Shown: one piece after another, positions 1 through 11,290 of the stretch
How the letters are laid out: every line of letters starts with the position of its first letter
Numbering within the stretch: position 1 is the stretch's first letter
Source: Gonocerus acuteangulatus
Lineage: Eukaryota; Arthropoda; Insecta; Hemiptera; Coreidae
Assembly (NCBI GenBank): GCA_946811695.1
Contig: OX328128.1
Span: forward strand, 23,718,758-23,782,757
Length of the DNA stretch: 64,000 nt
Direction: 5' to 3'
Program-made: the position numbers and the translations under genes
Notes under the pieces: generated by a model
Seen by the model: only the letters and a program-made list of their open reading frames with translations
Databases searched by the model: none
What the model was told of the DNA's origin: nothing

Positions 1-1013
1 ACTGATGCGGAAATAAAAATATGAGCCGTCCTATTTATTCGCCCTTCCTCTAAATTACGACCGAACTCTTTAAAAATTCACTTCATTTATTTGAATGGCT
101 TCCATTTATTTTTCAATAATTTATTTCTGATAAAAATTCACTATTTTATTTTCATATTTGAAATTCATATTTCATTATTTTATAATTTATTCATAATCGT
201 TTTTCCACGCGTAATTAAGGTTTTATAATGGTTTCCCCTTTAATTGGGCTGTTAATTCTTTCGATTTGTGTACGAAGCGAATTTTTCTATTGATCAATTA
301 AAATGATTAATTATTTTAGACCCCATTTGACCATTAACATTTAACTAATGCTATAAGTGTCTTAAGGAGGGGTCCATATGAAAATTAATAATGTGCTGTT
401 AACAGTCATAATAATTGGTATCTTGTGACATAGATTGGCTTATATAGTCTACGACTTACTAAATATATAATGTAAAAATAAGCAAAATTACTTCATTAGG
501 AGGTTGAATACTTGAATCCCTTTCCGAAATAAATTTAAATAAGACCCTAAGAATATATTTGAAACAAAAAACATAAAAAAAAAATTGAAAAAAAAAACAA
601 TCCATTGTCAACGATAATTACGTTTGTAAATAATGAAAATTGGTATTATTTTGTAAATATTATGCTTTTATTTTTAAATTTTATATTGTTTGTAACTATT
701 TATAATTAGAACAATTAATCAGTTATAAAACCTTTTATAATTAAGTTAATTTATTATTATTGTTATCATTTATTTATTTTGCTTATTTTTCATAAATTGT
801 TTAATCTGTTTCTATATTCTGCATTGCGGTTACTAACTTGGTTTGTATGTAAAGGTCTTTGCTTTGAGGAATGTCCACATGATCTGATTGAAGAGTGTGG
901 TACTCAGAACTCCCCTTTGTGGAACACCATTTACTTGTGAAAGCCCTTTAGATAATCCCAATCATACGTTAACCGGTAAGGATCTATTGTCTAGAAAATA
1001 ATTATTATTATTA
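1..1013. other. AT-rich DNA, no gene recognised
   Basis: Very AT-rich sequence with short A and T runs and no open frame of convincing composition. Nothing recognisable as a repeat family was seen. Confidence 0.5.
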
Positions 1014-1057
1014 GTATACTGAGAGTTATTAATTATAATTAATAACTCTCAGCATAC
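1014..1057. repeat. Near-perfect 44-bp palindrome (34-bp perfect core)
   Basis: The core 1019-1052 reads CTGAGAGTTATTAATTA followed by its exact reverse complement with no spacer. The palindrome extends to GTAT...ATAC with one mismatch pair. It lies about 30 bp before a GC-rich inverted-repeat element and could be a relic of a small foldback element. Confidence 0.85.
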
Positions 1058-1087
1058 TTGCCTATATTCCCAGGTCCGTTAATATAG

Positions 1088-1393
1088 CAGGGCCGCCACA
1101 TCTCAGAGCCGGGCCCGGGACCAGATCACAGGCCACCACTTCTCACAGCCGGGCCCCCACTTCTCAGAGCCAGAATGAAATTTCTAGTACTTTGCTATAG
1201 GACTTTGGGCATTTTAAAATTATTTTCATCTTCAGTTTTGAGCAAAATGAGAATAAAAGCCGACAATCGGTGCTGCAAAGGTCACTTTCGGTACTTTTTT
1301 TTCCAATTAGCGAGGATCGGCCCGGGCGCCCACGGTGCCCGGGCCCGGGACAACTGTACCCGGTTGCCCCCCCCCCCCCATGTGGCGGCCCTG
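1088..1393. mobile_element. Small GC-rich terminal-inverted-repeat element, hAT-like ends
   Basis: The ends are exact inverted repeats: CAGGGCCGCCACAT at 1088-1101 and ATGTGGCGGCCCTG at 1380-1393. The interior carries repeated GGGCCCGGG-type motifs and a C15 run, unlike the AT-rich surroundings. CAGGG-type termini occur in hAT transposons, but the 8-bp flanks (TAATATAG and ATTATTAG) are not a clean duplication, so the superfamily is only suggested. An open frame of 146 codons crossing it is judged fortuitous. Confidence 0.55.
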
Positions 1394-2667
1394 ATTATTA
1401 GAATTAATCACGACCGAACTGTGTGCTATGGTTTTTCAACATCTAATGCCACAGTTACAAGTAAATTCCTGCTCAAAAAAAGCATTGAGAATGTCATTTT
1501 CTCAAAAGTGGTGTGCGGTGGAATAATGATTCCTAAAAAAACGTTAAAAAGGCAAAAACAATTTATTTTTATGCAAAAACCACTGCAACCTTCTAGAAAG
1601 CGTTTTTTCAAATAGTTTCAGACTCAGCGAAGCTCGATGGGTTGGTTGGATCATTTACTAGAATTAAAAAAGGTAACACAACTGATTCCCTCTAAGAAGG
1701 GTAAATTGAATTAAAAAGATTGAATTTACCCTTCATTTTTGAAGAGCACAGCCAGGCGAATTGAGGTTAATTTAATAATTTTACATTTATTTTGTTCTCT
1801 TAAGAAACACAAACAGGCATTGTCAACCAATTGAAGTATATAAAGTGTCTTAGACGACATAGTATACCAATGTTGCTTACGGTATGCAGAAAAATACACT
1901 CCCCGTACCATTGGAATACTATGACTTGGAGGGTAAAAATCATTTAGAGTAGGGACCCTTCCAGGGATTTAAATTCTACATCACGCTGTCTGTGCTTAAA
2001 TCCTAACAAATTAACTTTTCAGGACGTAAACATTTGAAAATATATTCCTTCTTTAGTGTTAAAACACAGAATCTGCCTCTTGGAAAACACGAACGAACCC
2101 TTCAAACTTAAGAGGGAATGAAGTATTTAAGTCGGCTTGTAGGTGGAAACACTCCAGCATTAACTGGTGGATTAGTGTTTGCTTAAGTCTCCTCAAGATG
2201 AACAATGAGATGAAATATTCACGAAAGAAGAGGACAAGGACTCGGAGAGTTGAGGAACCCTCATAAAGAATTCATTGAGGAGAGTTCCTCGGCCGCTTTA
2301 GTCTTCGAAAAAGATTGCCTCAAACCGCCATCTTGAGGCTTTTTATTTATTTAAGATGTACGAAATGTATTATAAATATATAAATAACATCTTCTTTCTC
2401 TACTATAGTCCACTTTTCCACAGAAACCACTACTCTTTCTCTAGGCCTGTTGAATATTTGATCGAACTCTACTATACAGACATTTGGAATTCTCATTTAT
2501 TAGCACTTTCCAAAGGACTCTCTTGAGGTTGCACTCATGAAAAAATGATTAAACAATATCTTCATCTTAAACCCTATCCTTATTCCCAAAATCCCGTTTT
2601 CCCAATTTGGTTTTCGTTAACTCCATTCCAATATCTAAGTAACAAGTTAGTCGTAAGCAATGACATA

Positions 2668-2671
<4 letters not shown>
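1394..2671. other. No gene or known repeat recognised
   Basis: Mixed AT-rich sequence. Short open frames of about 60 codons occur without recognisable domains. No tRNA, repeat end or splice-bounded exon was identified. Confidence 0.4.

Positions 2672-2718
<47 letters not shown>
2672..2718 (+). repeat. Poly(A) tract of 47 bases
   Basis: Uninterrupted A run. It could be the tail of an unrecognised retroposed sequence to its left, but no matching element body or flanking duplication was found. Confidence 0.9.
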
Positions 2719-2721
<3 letters not shown>

Positions 2722-2914
2722 TAGAGGTCATAAAAATTACAGTTGATTGTCATGCACTGTCCTAAACACAAAATTACAATCCCTCTCACGACATATACAC
2801 GACTCTCTAGCACTACACTTCAGGGCGGTGAGGACCTAGATGTTTTCTGCCCTTAAACACCCAATCCATCCATCCATCCATGCCAAAGAATCGTGGATTT
2901 GATCTTCACAATCT
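2719..2914. other. Linker with ATCC simple repeat
   Basis: Contains a short (ATCC)n run near 2868-2880 just before the LINE fragment; otherwise nothing recognised. Confidence 0.4.
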
Positions 2915-3370
2915 TGAACAATGAACAGTATTACTCTGTCGTCTTTCTTGCAGTAGCCCAGGCTTTTGACCGGGTGTGGCACCGGGGTTTTCTGTTCGAA
3001 CTCTAACAAACATCATTTTTTTTATAATAAATACATTTTTGGATTTCCGTTCAAATTCTAACAAATTCTCCCATTAACCTACTTTCTCTTATAAAATACT
3101 TTCTTCCAAGTTTCCTATGGCAGTTCATCCTCCCTCATTTTCCCCAACTTATAGGTGTATCTCAAGGCGGAATCCTCAGTCCTGTCCTATACCTCGCATA
3201 TGCGGCTGATATCCCAACTCACCCCGGAACGTACCTCCATATGTTCGCCGATGATACAACTAAGTTTTCAGGTACTTATGACCCAATCCTCACATCCAAG
3301 TCCCTTCAGGAATACCTCATCACCTAATCTAACCTTAGTTCATCAAATGGAGAAACGAAGTTAGCCCTCA
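2915..3370 (+). pseudogene. Decayed Jockey-type LINE reverse-transcriptase fragment
   Basis: Conceptual translation gives VAQAFDRVWHRGFLFEL near 2950-3005, matching the AQAFDRVWHPGLL block of the complete LINE at 17385-20057. Farther on, GVSQGGILSPVLYLAYAADI and FADDT (about 3152-3265) match its GVPQGSILGPVLYLLYTADI and YADDT blocks. The first catalytic aspartate of the FLDVAQAF block is alanine here, and the region between the blocks (3005-3150) is frame-broken and stop-rich. It is therefore a dead fragment of the reverse-transcriptase palm; a 69-codon frame at 3155-3364 is a shadow in another frame. Confidence 0.85.
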
Positions 3371-3736
3371 GAAATCTTGCAACTCAACTTTTACCTTCAG
3401 GCGTTCTACCTGCCCTATAGAGTCCCCTCTAATTCCTCAAAATTTATAAAAATAAATATAAAAATACACGTTGGAGTTTTTCCTTTTTCGCAACGAAACT
3501 TAATAAATATGCTTCCCTTGGCATACAATTGGACGACTTCGATAACCAGCAAATTCGATCCAATTGGAGGGTTTATTACGAACACAAACTACTAATTTAC
3601 CAATGCAACTGTAACTTTTGTTGCATTGTCCATCTAAAGACAAAGATGACTAGTAAAAATTAACTGAATCGGCCAATCTAAAAGGAATGTGATTTAAAAG
3701 GATAATAATTAGGTCAATAAAAATGCTGAATTATAA
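3371..3736. other. No clear feature; possible LINE remnant
   Basis: Follows the RT fragment and may be its decayed continuation, but no conserved block could be read. Confidence 0.3.
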
Positions 3737-4190
3737 ATCCTCATACGACCAGTGTTGACATACGGCTCAGAGACGTGGACCATTTCCAAAATGGATGAGC
3801 AGGCACTTCTAATTCACAAGAGAAGAATACTGCGATCCATTTTGGGGGGAGTATGCGATGGCCGGACATGGAGAAGAAGAACCAGCATGGAGCTGTATGA
3901 GGCGTGTAAGGAAAGAAATGTTGTCCATTTCATCCGTGTGGGAAGACTCAGATGGGCGGGCCACGTGGCTCGAATGGATCCAGCAGAACTGCCAAGACAG
4001 GCGAAGGAAGATGTGTTCCATGGAAGCAGAAGACGTGGGACGCCAAAGCTCCGCTGGAAGGATGGAGTTGCTCGTGACGCTAGGGCCCTATTAGGCCTAC
4101 AGAACTGGATCGTTGGTGCACAAGATAGGAACAGCTGGCGAAGGATGATTCAGGAGGCCCTGACCTAGGAATGGGTTGTGCGCCAGTTAA
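3737..4190 (+). pseudogene. C-terminal fragment of a second non-LTR retrotransposon ORF2
   Basis: An open frame of about 138 codons (ATG at 3752, stop at 4166-4168) encodes the region downstream of the reverse-transcriptase palm. Recognisable blocks are LTYGSETWTISKMDEQ near the start, GRLRWAGHVARMDP in the middle, a basic GTPKLRWKDGVARDA stretch, and AQDRNSWRRMIQEALT at the end. This succession is common at the C-terminus of arthropod and other animal LINE polyproteins. The frame is unbroken but has no palm or endonuclease upstream, so it is a 5'-truncated copy. Its sequence type differs from the Jockey-like element at 15.5-20.2 kb and resembles the fragment at 60.8-61.4 kb; the clade was not assigned. 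Confidence 0.85.
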
Positions 4191-4690
4191 TTAAGTAAGT
4201 AATGTGATTTTAAACAAATTATTCAGAAACCCACAATTTTCACCTTCTGAGGAATGTGCTTAGTTATGCAGCTCCTGCGTTACGGATTTTCTTTTTAAAT
4301 GGAGGCGTGTTATTTGAATAGCCCACCTTAAATCGAATATTAGGAGGATCGGTAGTCCTAGCAGGACTCGGCATTATCCACCGAAGCGTGCAAATGTATG
4401 CAAATACTTTGAGGATTAATGACCTGCCCGTAGGCAATCCATCGCCTGACTACCGGACTGTTACGGATCACGGGGTCTTCAGTTCCTGACTGCTCTCCCG
4501 TGACGGGATATTCTTCTCGGTTCGCCGCTAAACCCCTGCATAAGCGGCGATAATGTTTGATGTATGTCGCTCAATTATTCAGGGTAATTAGAAAGAGTTA
4601 ATGACCCAGCTTCATATGACTTCCACCACTCGGAAATGTATAAATTGAGCTGTTAAAGAGCAATAAACCTGAATTGACTTGACTTTTACA
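4191..4690 (+). other. Probable 3' UTR of the preceding LINE fragment, with a repeat insertion
   Basis: The stretch ends in AATAAA followed by a TTGACTTGACTT tail near 4664-4685, plausible as a non-LTR 3' end. About 4240-4295 resembles, in reverse orientation, the head of the dispersed AGTCCG family (GCAGGAGCTGCATAACTAAG on the minus strand). Moderately GC-rich compared with neighbours. Confidence 0.45.
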
Positions 4691-5539
4691 TTGTTTCCCA
4701 ATTGATAATATTGCAGCAACTTCAAGAAAATAACAATTCACATTGAAACGGGCAAGTTTTACGCTAATGTAGCATATCTTTAAAAGCTGAAAATATCTGT
4801 GACAATAGAAAATTATCTAAATCATTATTAATTGTTAAGTAACATATTTGACCAGCATTCTTTGAGTTGTAGATGAAGTTAAGAGTCAACAAAATACGGA
4901 AAACAAGGTCGCATTTTCCATCTTCCGATCGATTTTTGTTTAACGGCGTATCAAAGATTGGGCTATTAGCCGTCCTATCTACATGTAGCAACCCTTTTAT
5001 AACGGCAACTGCACGTCTTCGGTCACCCGTTCATGTACTGACCACGCCCGACGTTGCTAACTTCGCTGATCCACTGGAACTGGTTCATTCAAATATATCT
5101 ACTTGCAGCTGTATATCGTGAGATATCTATAGCTTTGCCATTTTAATTAAGGATGCAATTAACAGAAAATATCTCAGAACTAATGAGCCCTTTTGGTTTA
5201 AACACAACAACAAAAACAAAAACAAATATGGAAGTATATTTTTCTCTTGGACCTATGCAACCATTTGGCGACAATAAACATTCGTGCTTCCAAACGATGC
5301 TGGAATCTGTGAATGGCGCGCGGTTTAGGCCTGTAATTTATGGTTTAGGCGTGATCAGCTTCTCCCGTTTCTGCCTGGTTTGGAAAGATTGTGTGCGATT
5401 CAAATTGTGCTTCCTTTTACACATTTTCACAAAAATTTAAGTTACATTAAATATCTTAAATAAGGTAGGATTAAATATCTCAAAAAAGGTTGGTAAATCG
5501 TGGTAAGTAGAAGGTAAAAAATCGAAAGTTTAATAAAGA
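4691..5539. other. No gene recognised
   Basis: Contains open frames of 75-95 codons on both strands with no recognisable domain. AT-rich towards the right. Confidence 0.35.
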
Positions 5540-6125
5540 TTAGGAAATTTTTAAAGTAATTTTCAATAGAATGATTACATTCAGAGAAATAAGTGCTTAA
5601 ATTTTTGAAGTTGCTTGTTTCGTTTACTTGAGCGGTCCTTTTTGTCTCTTTGATTTCCTTAGTTTTTTATTGCTTGTTATTGTTTTAAAGGCCAAGGAGG
5701 AAAAGGTATTTGTTACCAAAACAGGATACGTAAAACAATGTTCTGTTGTGAACCTTGCGAGTAATTTATATTACTGTACTACTGTCATTTTGTCGTTCTT
5801 TTGAACAGGTTTTTGTCTCTGTTTACTTCACTTTTACCTTGGTGTTTTTGTTTGTTTTTTTTTTAATTTCATTTAATAGTAAAATAAATAGTCTAGAAAA
5901 AAATAGAATAAAATGAGAACCATATTCGGATTTTTTCACGAATGCTCAAAACAAACTAATTATTGTTTCTATTCCTTCAGATGTTCCTGCGAATGGGACT
6001 TTTGTCGAATACGAACACAGTTCTTCAGAAATGTAAGATCATACAGCTTTTGTTGTGTAAATAAATAAAAATCTGTGAATAAAATTCCTCAGAAATGTGC
6101 ATTGCGATGCAGCTCCTTGGTGACG
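5540..6125 (-). repeat. AGTCCG-family dispersed repeat, degraded copy
   Basis: Minus-strand reading begins with CCGTCACCAAGGAGCTGCAT (around 6105-6124), matching the head of the family at 36642 and 37957. It later contains the AAGCACTTATTTCTC motif (plus-strand complement near 5582-5600) shared with 9930, 10260 and 23865. The (TA)n segment of full copies is absent. Confidence 0.6.
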
Positions 6126-6974
6126 GAAATTTCGAATTGATTTCCCGAAATTTCCAAATTTATATTTGACATATTACCCTACCTTATTTATGGCATCTTG
6201 AGTATCCTACGGCTGAACTTGAAACCTAAATTCGTTAATGGATTTCTGGAACGGGAATTAAGCCCGAATTATAAGCCCCTAGCTAGCTCTACTTCAGGAG
6301 GGGCTTAATCACCTCTTGCATTGTATAAAGTTCCTTAAGTCGCTGCTTAATTAAGCTAGTCAAGGATAAAGGGGCAATTTGCGGCGAGATAAATGGATAC
6401 TGATTACTCGATTCTTCCCTCTTATACCAGCCACTTGGCTTTATTTTATAAGAATTTTATGAAAAGCCTACAAATTTTTGTTTTCAAATTTAATTTTAAA
6501 AAAATGGAAGGGTTTTCAAATTAGACTGTACACTTCGTTTGGTATTTTTTTATTAATTACGATATTTCGTAATTTTTTTCTTGTTTATGCTGTTTTATAA
6601 GTGTTAACATCCTTTGATTTATATGTTTTTTTTAGATATTTGATTAATTGCGTTATTTTAATATATGTATAATAGTTTTATTTGTATAAAATTAATATTC
6701 TTTGAGTCTGTATGTAGCAGTACGTCATCGGCACCTAGAACAGCAAGCTTGTTCCTTTTGATGTTGGCATAACTCGGAAATATATTAAAATTTCAAAATC
6801 TAAATAATCTTGTAAGTTTCTGGAGTGATATCAAATCCAAGGTTCCTTTGTAGAGGACCAATTATTATTTTTTTTTTATTTATTTATTTTTTTTAATATT
6901 ACATAAATTGCATAATTGAAATATTTGAGTTATACTAGAATAAACGATGTCAGCATTTGCTGTTTCCTATTTCC
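6126..6974. other. AT-rich, no gene recognised
   Basis: Homopolymer-rich sequence. Nothing recognised. Confidence 0.4.
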
Positions 6975-7260
6975 ATTAAATGAATAAGAATGTAGAGAAC
7001 TACATAGCACCTAGATAGAAGCCAGCGTTGGCTGTTGCCTATGTTTTCATTATATGTTGAAGAATATAGGTAGGTATAAGTAGCTCCTTAACCAGCGTTG
7101 TTTTCTTTGTCTTCGTTAAATTTTGAAGAATATACGGCACAAAATAGTATCAACATAGATGCTAGTGTTGAAGGTATGCTATGCGTACATTAAACGTTGA
7201 ATAGAGTAGGGCCCAATATAGCACCCAAATGGAAACTAGCGCAGGGTGTTGTTAGATAAC
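6975..7260 (+). repeat. Degenerate monomers ancestral to the 265-bp tandem repeat
   Basis: Phrases such as TAGCACCTAGA, CCAGCGTTGGCTGTTGCC and TTAAATGTTGAA recur at roughly 90-130-bp spacing with heavy divergence. The same phrases occur twice within each 265-bp unit downstream, so these look like old monomers of the same repeat. Confidence 0.6.
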
Positions 7261-7955
7261 ATAGGGCTCAACATAGCACCTAGAAAGACTCCAACGTTGG
7301 CTCTTGTCTATGTCAACATTAAATGTTGAATAATTTAGAGATCAACGTAGAACCTTGATGCTCACCAGCGATAATAATTACTATAGTTGAGGAACATCAA
7401 GATTTTCTGAGTTTCAGAAAAAATAACTACCTTCATTAAATGTTGAATAACATAAGGTTCAACATAGCTCCTAAAATGACACCAGCACTGGCTGTTACAA
7501 GTCCCTACAATAAACGTTAAATAACATAGGGCTGAACATAACACCTAGAAAGACTCCATCGTTGGCTTTTGTCTATGTTAACATTAAATGTTAAATAATC
7601 TAGAGATCAACGTAGAACCTTGATGCTCACCAGCGATAATAATTACTATAGCCGAGGAGCATCAAGATTTTCTGAGTTTCAGAAAAAATAACTGCCTTCA
7701 TTAAATGTTGAATAACATAAGTTTCAACATAGCTACTAGAATGACTCCAGCATTGGCTGTTACAAGTCCCTACAATAAACGTTAAATAACGTAGGGCTCA
7801 ACATAGCACCTAGAAAGACTCCAACTTAGGCTCTTGTCTATGTCAACATTAAATGTTGAATAATTTAAAGATCGACGTAGAACCTTGATGCTCACCAGCG
7901 ATAATAATTACTATAGCTTGAGAGCATCAAGGTTTTCTGAGTTTCAGAAAAAATA
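7261..7955 (+). repeat. 265-bp tandem repeat, about 2.6 copies
   Basis: The phrase ATAGGGCTCAACATAGCACC recurs at 7261, 7526 and 7791, an exact 265-bp spacing, with the full intervening sequence repeated at high identity. The third copy stops at TTTCAGAAAAAATAA (about 7955). Each unit contains an inverted pair CTTGATGCTC ... GAGCATCAAG separated by about 30 bases (exact in the second and third copies). Short open frames in it are shadows. Confidence 0.9.
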
Positions 7956-8967
7956 AGGTGTTTACATTTGGCATAGGTGAAATACGAAGTAACATACTTA
8001 ATTGTCCAAATTACTATAGATGATTCATTTTATGATAGTTTACAAATTATTTTCATGATAAACATTTCAGCATTTCTTCACCTTCCGTATATAACATTTA
8101 CAATAAACCTGTTAAAAAGTATATCTTTTTAAACTTGTCAAATAATGTGACAAGTCCTTCCGTGTAGACTTATGCTGGCGCAATTCTTTAAATTACGAGC
8201 GAAAGGGAGAAGAATGACGCTTAAGAATGAAAAGCTAGTTTGGCAACATAATGCCAATTTTCTTTCTCCCTAGTTCTTTTCTCATCAAACTACATTATGA
8301 GAGGGAAAGTTTTATTCGTTTAAAAAGTTTGTTTCTAAACAAAGTTCATCAATCAAGACCAACTCGTTTTCAACTGCCATAAAATAGTAAAGTGGCTAAT
8401 TTACATAAAAAAATACCAAGAAAATCGCGGGTTCTCAAGTTTCTTCTCGTGTGTCTTTCCGCTGCGCTCGAATGGCGATTGGGCTAGAATATTTTCACGA
8501 CTTTCTGAACTAAGTGTTAACATTTAAATTTTCTGTAATTTTTTTAACCATAATTATTTAGTAGATTTGTTTTATTATGCCGTTGTTTTTTTTTTAAATG
8601 AATAACGCTTTAAAATGTTTATTGCATTAAACTTACAATTATAAACTACACGACACCGATAAACATCAAATGAAAGAACAACTTTTCGTTTATTGACACA
8701 AGTCCACATGTGCACTCAATATTTCCACGAATATCCTTTAAAAAGCAGGGCCCGAAAATAGCCATTAATTATTATTTTTAATGAGTTTCACTTTTCTTTT
8801 AATTTTTATTATTGTTAAATAAAAATAAATATTTCATCATAATTGTTTTCTGTGCGTAAGATATTGCTTCGCTTTGAAATTCAATTTCACATTTTTACAT
8901 ATTATTACATTTTACACGACAGGTTTAGACAATGCATATGTAGCGACAGGTATGCAATTATATTTGG
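7956..8967. other. No gene recognised
   Basis: AT-rich with no recognised element. Ordinary homopolymer runs only. Confidence 0.4.
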
Positions 8968-9075
8968 AATTAGTTGGGATTCGGCTAAGAAAACATCAAT
9001 ACGCTTTTTGTAAAAAAATCTTTATTTAGGACGTTTCGTCTACTTATTGGTAGCTGAAACGTCCTTAACCCTTAG
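8968..9075 (-). mobile_element. Penelope-like terminal sequence
   Basis: GATTCGGCTAAGAAAACATC at about 8989, followed by the TTTTTGTAAAAAAATC and AGGACGTTTC motifs, is shared with 37858-37912 in the same orientation and, reversed, with 11205-11255. The copy at 37907-37940 continues into a hammerhead-like core. Here the core is collapsed: the part corresponding to the CTGANGA side has been deleted (GGTAGCTGAAACGTCC). Assignment to Penelope-like elements is by association with remnants at 21.1 and 39.7 kb. Confidence 0.5.
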
Positions 9076-9310
9076 TTACTAACCTTAGGCCTTATACCAC
9101 TCACACTAACCTCGGTTCATATTGACCCGTAACTAAAAAAGTCCGACTCGCAGGAACTGCCTCATCTTAGCGCGGTTCCGTTCTTATCCCTAGTCTAATT
9201 TCGAAAGATTAAAATAGAAGCAGTTATTATTTTGTTGACAGGAGATCGTTGACCGTTGATGATGCAAGGTAGGGATTGTCCGGGTTAGGTCACTGCTACT
9301 TAATAATACA

Positions 9311-9443
9311 TACCCCATATGTGTATGTATGTGGGCATATATATGTACATATGTGTGCGTGTATATGTGTATGTGTATATGCATATATATAAATATATAT
9401 ATATTATATATGTATATATATATATATATATATATTATATATG

Positions 9444-9494
<51 letters not shown>
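9311..9494. repeat. Compound (TG/TA)n microsatellite
   Basis: Imperfect TGTA repeats grade into pure (TA)n. Open frames rich in Tyr, Ile and His here are microsatellite translations. Confidence 0.95.
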
Positions 9495-9497
<3 letters not shown>

Positions 9498-9561
9498 AGG
9501 TATATTTACATAGATATGTGCATATATTAGTGTTAAATATGTCCTACTTGTATTTACAGCC

Positions 9562-9594
9562 CTGATGAAGGCTTGAAGTTCAAGCCGAAACGTC
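9562..9594 (+). other. Hammerhead-ribozyme-like motif
   Basis: CTGATGA (9562-9568) is followed by one A, a perfect 7-bp stem GGCTTGA/TCAAGCC with a 3-nt loop AGT (9570-9586), and then GAAACGTC (9587-9594). GCC just before CTGATGA can pair with GGC just after GTC, giving a short stem I. This matches the hammerhead core CUGANGA - helix II - GAAA, apart from an extra A between CUGAUGA and helix II. Helix III could form only through the 4-nt palindrome ACGT. Activity is not shown. Confidence 0.55.
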
Positions 9595-10858
9595 GGCACA
9601 ATAAAACCATTTTTACGATAAAATGTAGTTTTATTAAGTAGCAGTGACCGAACCCTGACAGTTATATTTTGGTTCCACCAGTCTTGAAAGGTAGGATTTA
9701 CAATCTTACCTGGAAGGGTCGGCAACACTAGAAACCGTCCCGCTAGTTACAAGGTCTTGGAATCTTGGAACTCTATATTTCTAACAATAAATTGTTTTTG
9801 TTATTTTACTTAACCTGTTTTATTTTCGAATACATTATCCAACTATAAGCAATTAAAAAATAACAAGGAATAAAATACAGACAAAAAGAACACTTCGAAT
9901 AAGCGAAATCAATTACTTTAAAGCTTTAAGCTCTTATTTCTCCGATTGACATCGCCTAATCAAAACTTTCATTAGAACCTTTTATGTAGAGCATTTAATA
10001 AGCTTTCTAATGGTATTCTTCCGTTTACCAAAATTCTCAACAGTTTTCGAGATATTAATGAAAGTTCCCAAAATTTATATTATTTCTAGCAACAGAAAAT
10101 TGGCCTCATTTTTCATATCCTGTTTTACACACAAAATTTTCGCAACATAAGAAATTACAAAAATAAAAAGCAATAAAAAACGAAGGAAAAGAGACAAAAA
10201 TTACAACAAGAACGACAAAAACCCGTTCATAAGAACAAAACAGACGTATTTGAAGTTTTAAGCACTTATTTCTCCGATTGACATAACCTAATCAAAAATA
10301 GTTTTATAATCTTTTTTGTAGAGAATTTAGTAAGCTTTCAAATAGTTTCTATCCACTTACCACGATTTCCCAACCGTGTTCGAGATATTAATGAAAGTAT
10401 ACGAACTTCTCAAAACTTTTCATGTCTGTTCATAAAATATTTTATTCTAACCCTTCCTTAACTCCAAACGTAACAAAACTTTCAACATATTAGTTTTAAT
10501 GAAAGTAGAACATGCAGATAAAGTTTCAACTGAATCCCGTAATTCTATGTACCCAAACCAAAAACGATATTCAAAAACTAGTTTTCCAATTTTCTCGAAA
10601 ACGGTTAAAGCGATCGCATTCAAAATGGTTTCATTCGTTTTCCTAGCCCAGGAATCATATAAAACGAGTACTTACAAGCTTATGAACTCAAAAACGTAAG
10701 CGTTACGATTTTTTTTGCGCGAATTTCGCCCCAAACGCCATCTTCCAGTAGGCGGATTTTGCTGGTTAACGAACTTGACCTTTCAAATTGGACGAAGGAT
10801 TTTTGTACCAAATTTCATCAAAATCGGACCATTCGTCTTCTATCTAGAGAGCGAACAG

Positions 10859-10862
<4 letters not shown>

Positions 10863-10892
<30 letters not shown>
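10863..10892. repeat. (TA)15 microsatellite inside AGTCCG-family copy
   Basis: Pure TA tract between GAACAGACAAA and CAAATTTGAACC, the same position as in other family copies. Confidence 0.95.
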
Positions 10893-10895
<3 letters not shown>

Positions 10896-11121
10896 AATTT
10901 GAACCACCGTTATTTTCGGTCTCTAGGGGTTCTGAAACGCGAAATTTTCTAGTCGGCACTTCCGGATTGTTTCATTGTATCAACCCTATAAGCGGGGTTC
11001 CTCCCTATGGGGGAGGGAGGAACCGCGCTAAAAATAAGGAATAATTATATGAATACAATAAAAAACACATTCCACAAGTCTTAGGATAATCAAATTTATC
11101 GTATAAATATGATATATAGAC

Positions 11122-11124
<3 letters not shown>

Positions 11125-11188
<64 letters not shown>
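11125..11188. repeat. (TA)n microsatellite
   Basis: About 32 TA units, ending just before a Penelope-like terminal sequence. Confidence 0.95.
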
Positions 11189-11190
<2 letters not shown>

Positions 11191-11194
11191 CCAA

Positions 11195-11290
11195 GGGTTA
11201 ATACAGATTTTTTACAAAAAATCGTATTGATGTTTTCTTAGCCGAATCCCAATTAATTCCTGATTGCTTATCACCTCGACGGCTATCTAT
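11195..11290 (+). mobile_element. Penelope-like terminal sequence, inverted relative to 8968
   Basis: TTTTTTACAAAAAATCGTAT, then GATGTTTTCTTAGCCGAATC and a TTGCTTATCACCTCGACGGC segment. It is the reverse complement of the 8968-9075 and 37845-37905 terminal sequences. A similar CACCTCGGCGGC segment occurs near 14860-14880 on the minus strand. Confidence 0.5.

Larger units (their letters stand above)
9132..11035 (+). repeat. AGTCCG-family repeat, long copy interrupted by other sequence
   Basis: The head AAGTCCGACTCGCAGGAACT lies at about 9138. The body resumes near 9780 after an interruption that holds TG/TA microsatellite DNA and a hammerhead-like motif. CTTATTTCTCCGATTGACAT occurs twice (about 9936 and 10265), a partial internal duplication. 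The tail reads AAAATCGGACCATT, GCGAACAGACAAA, a (TA)15 tract at 10863-10892, TTATTTTCGGTCTCTAG, and finally a hairpin GGTTCCTCCC ... GGGAGGAACC followed by GCGCTAAAA (about 10998-11032). The reverse-strand copy at 53283-54430 shows the same order. Confidence 0.75.

Noticed and set aside
1175..1615. 146-codon open frame as a host gene
   Set aside because: It spans the GC-rich TIR element and AT-rich flank, with abrupt composition change and no domain.
9190..9728. Tyr/Ile/His-rich open frames on both strands
   Set aside because: Translations of the TG/TA microsatellite.
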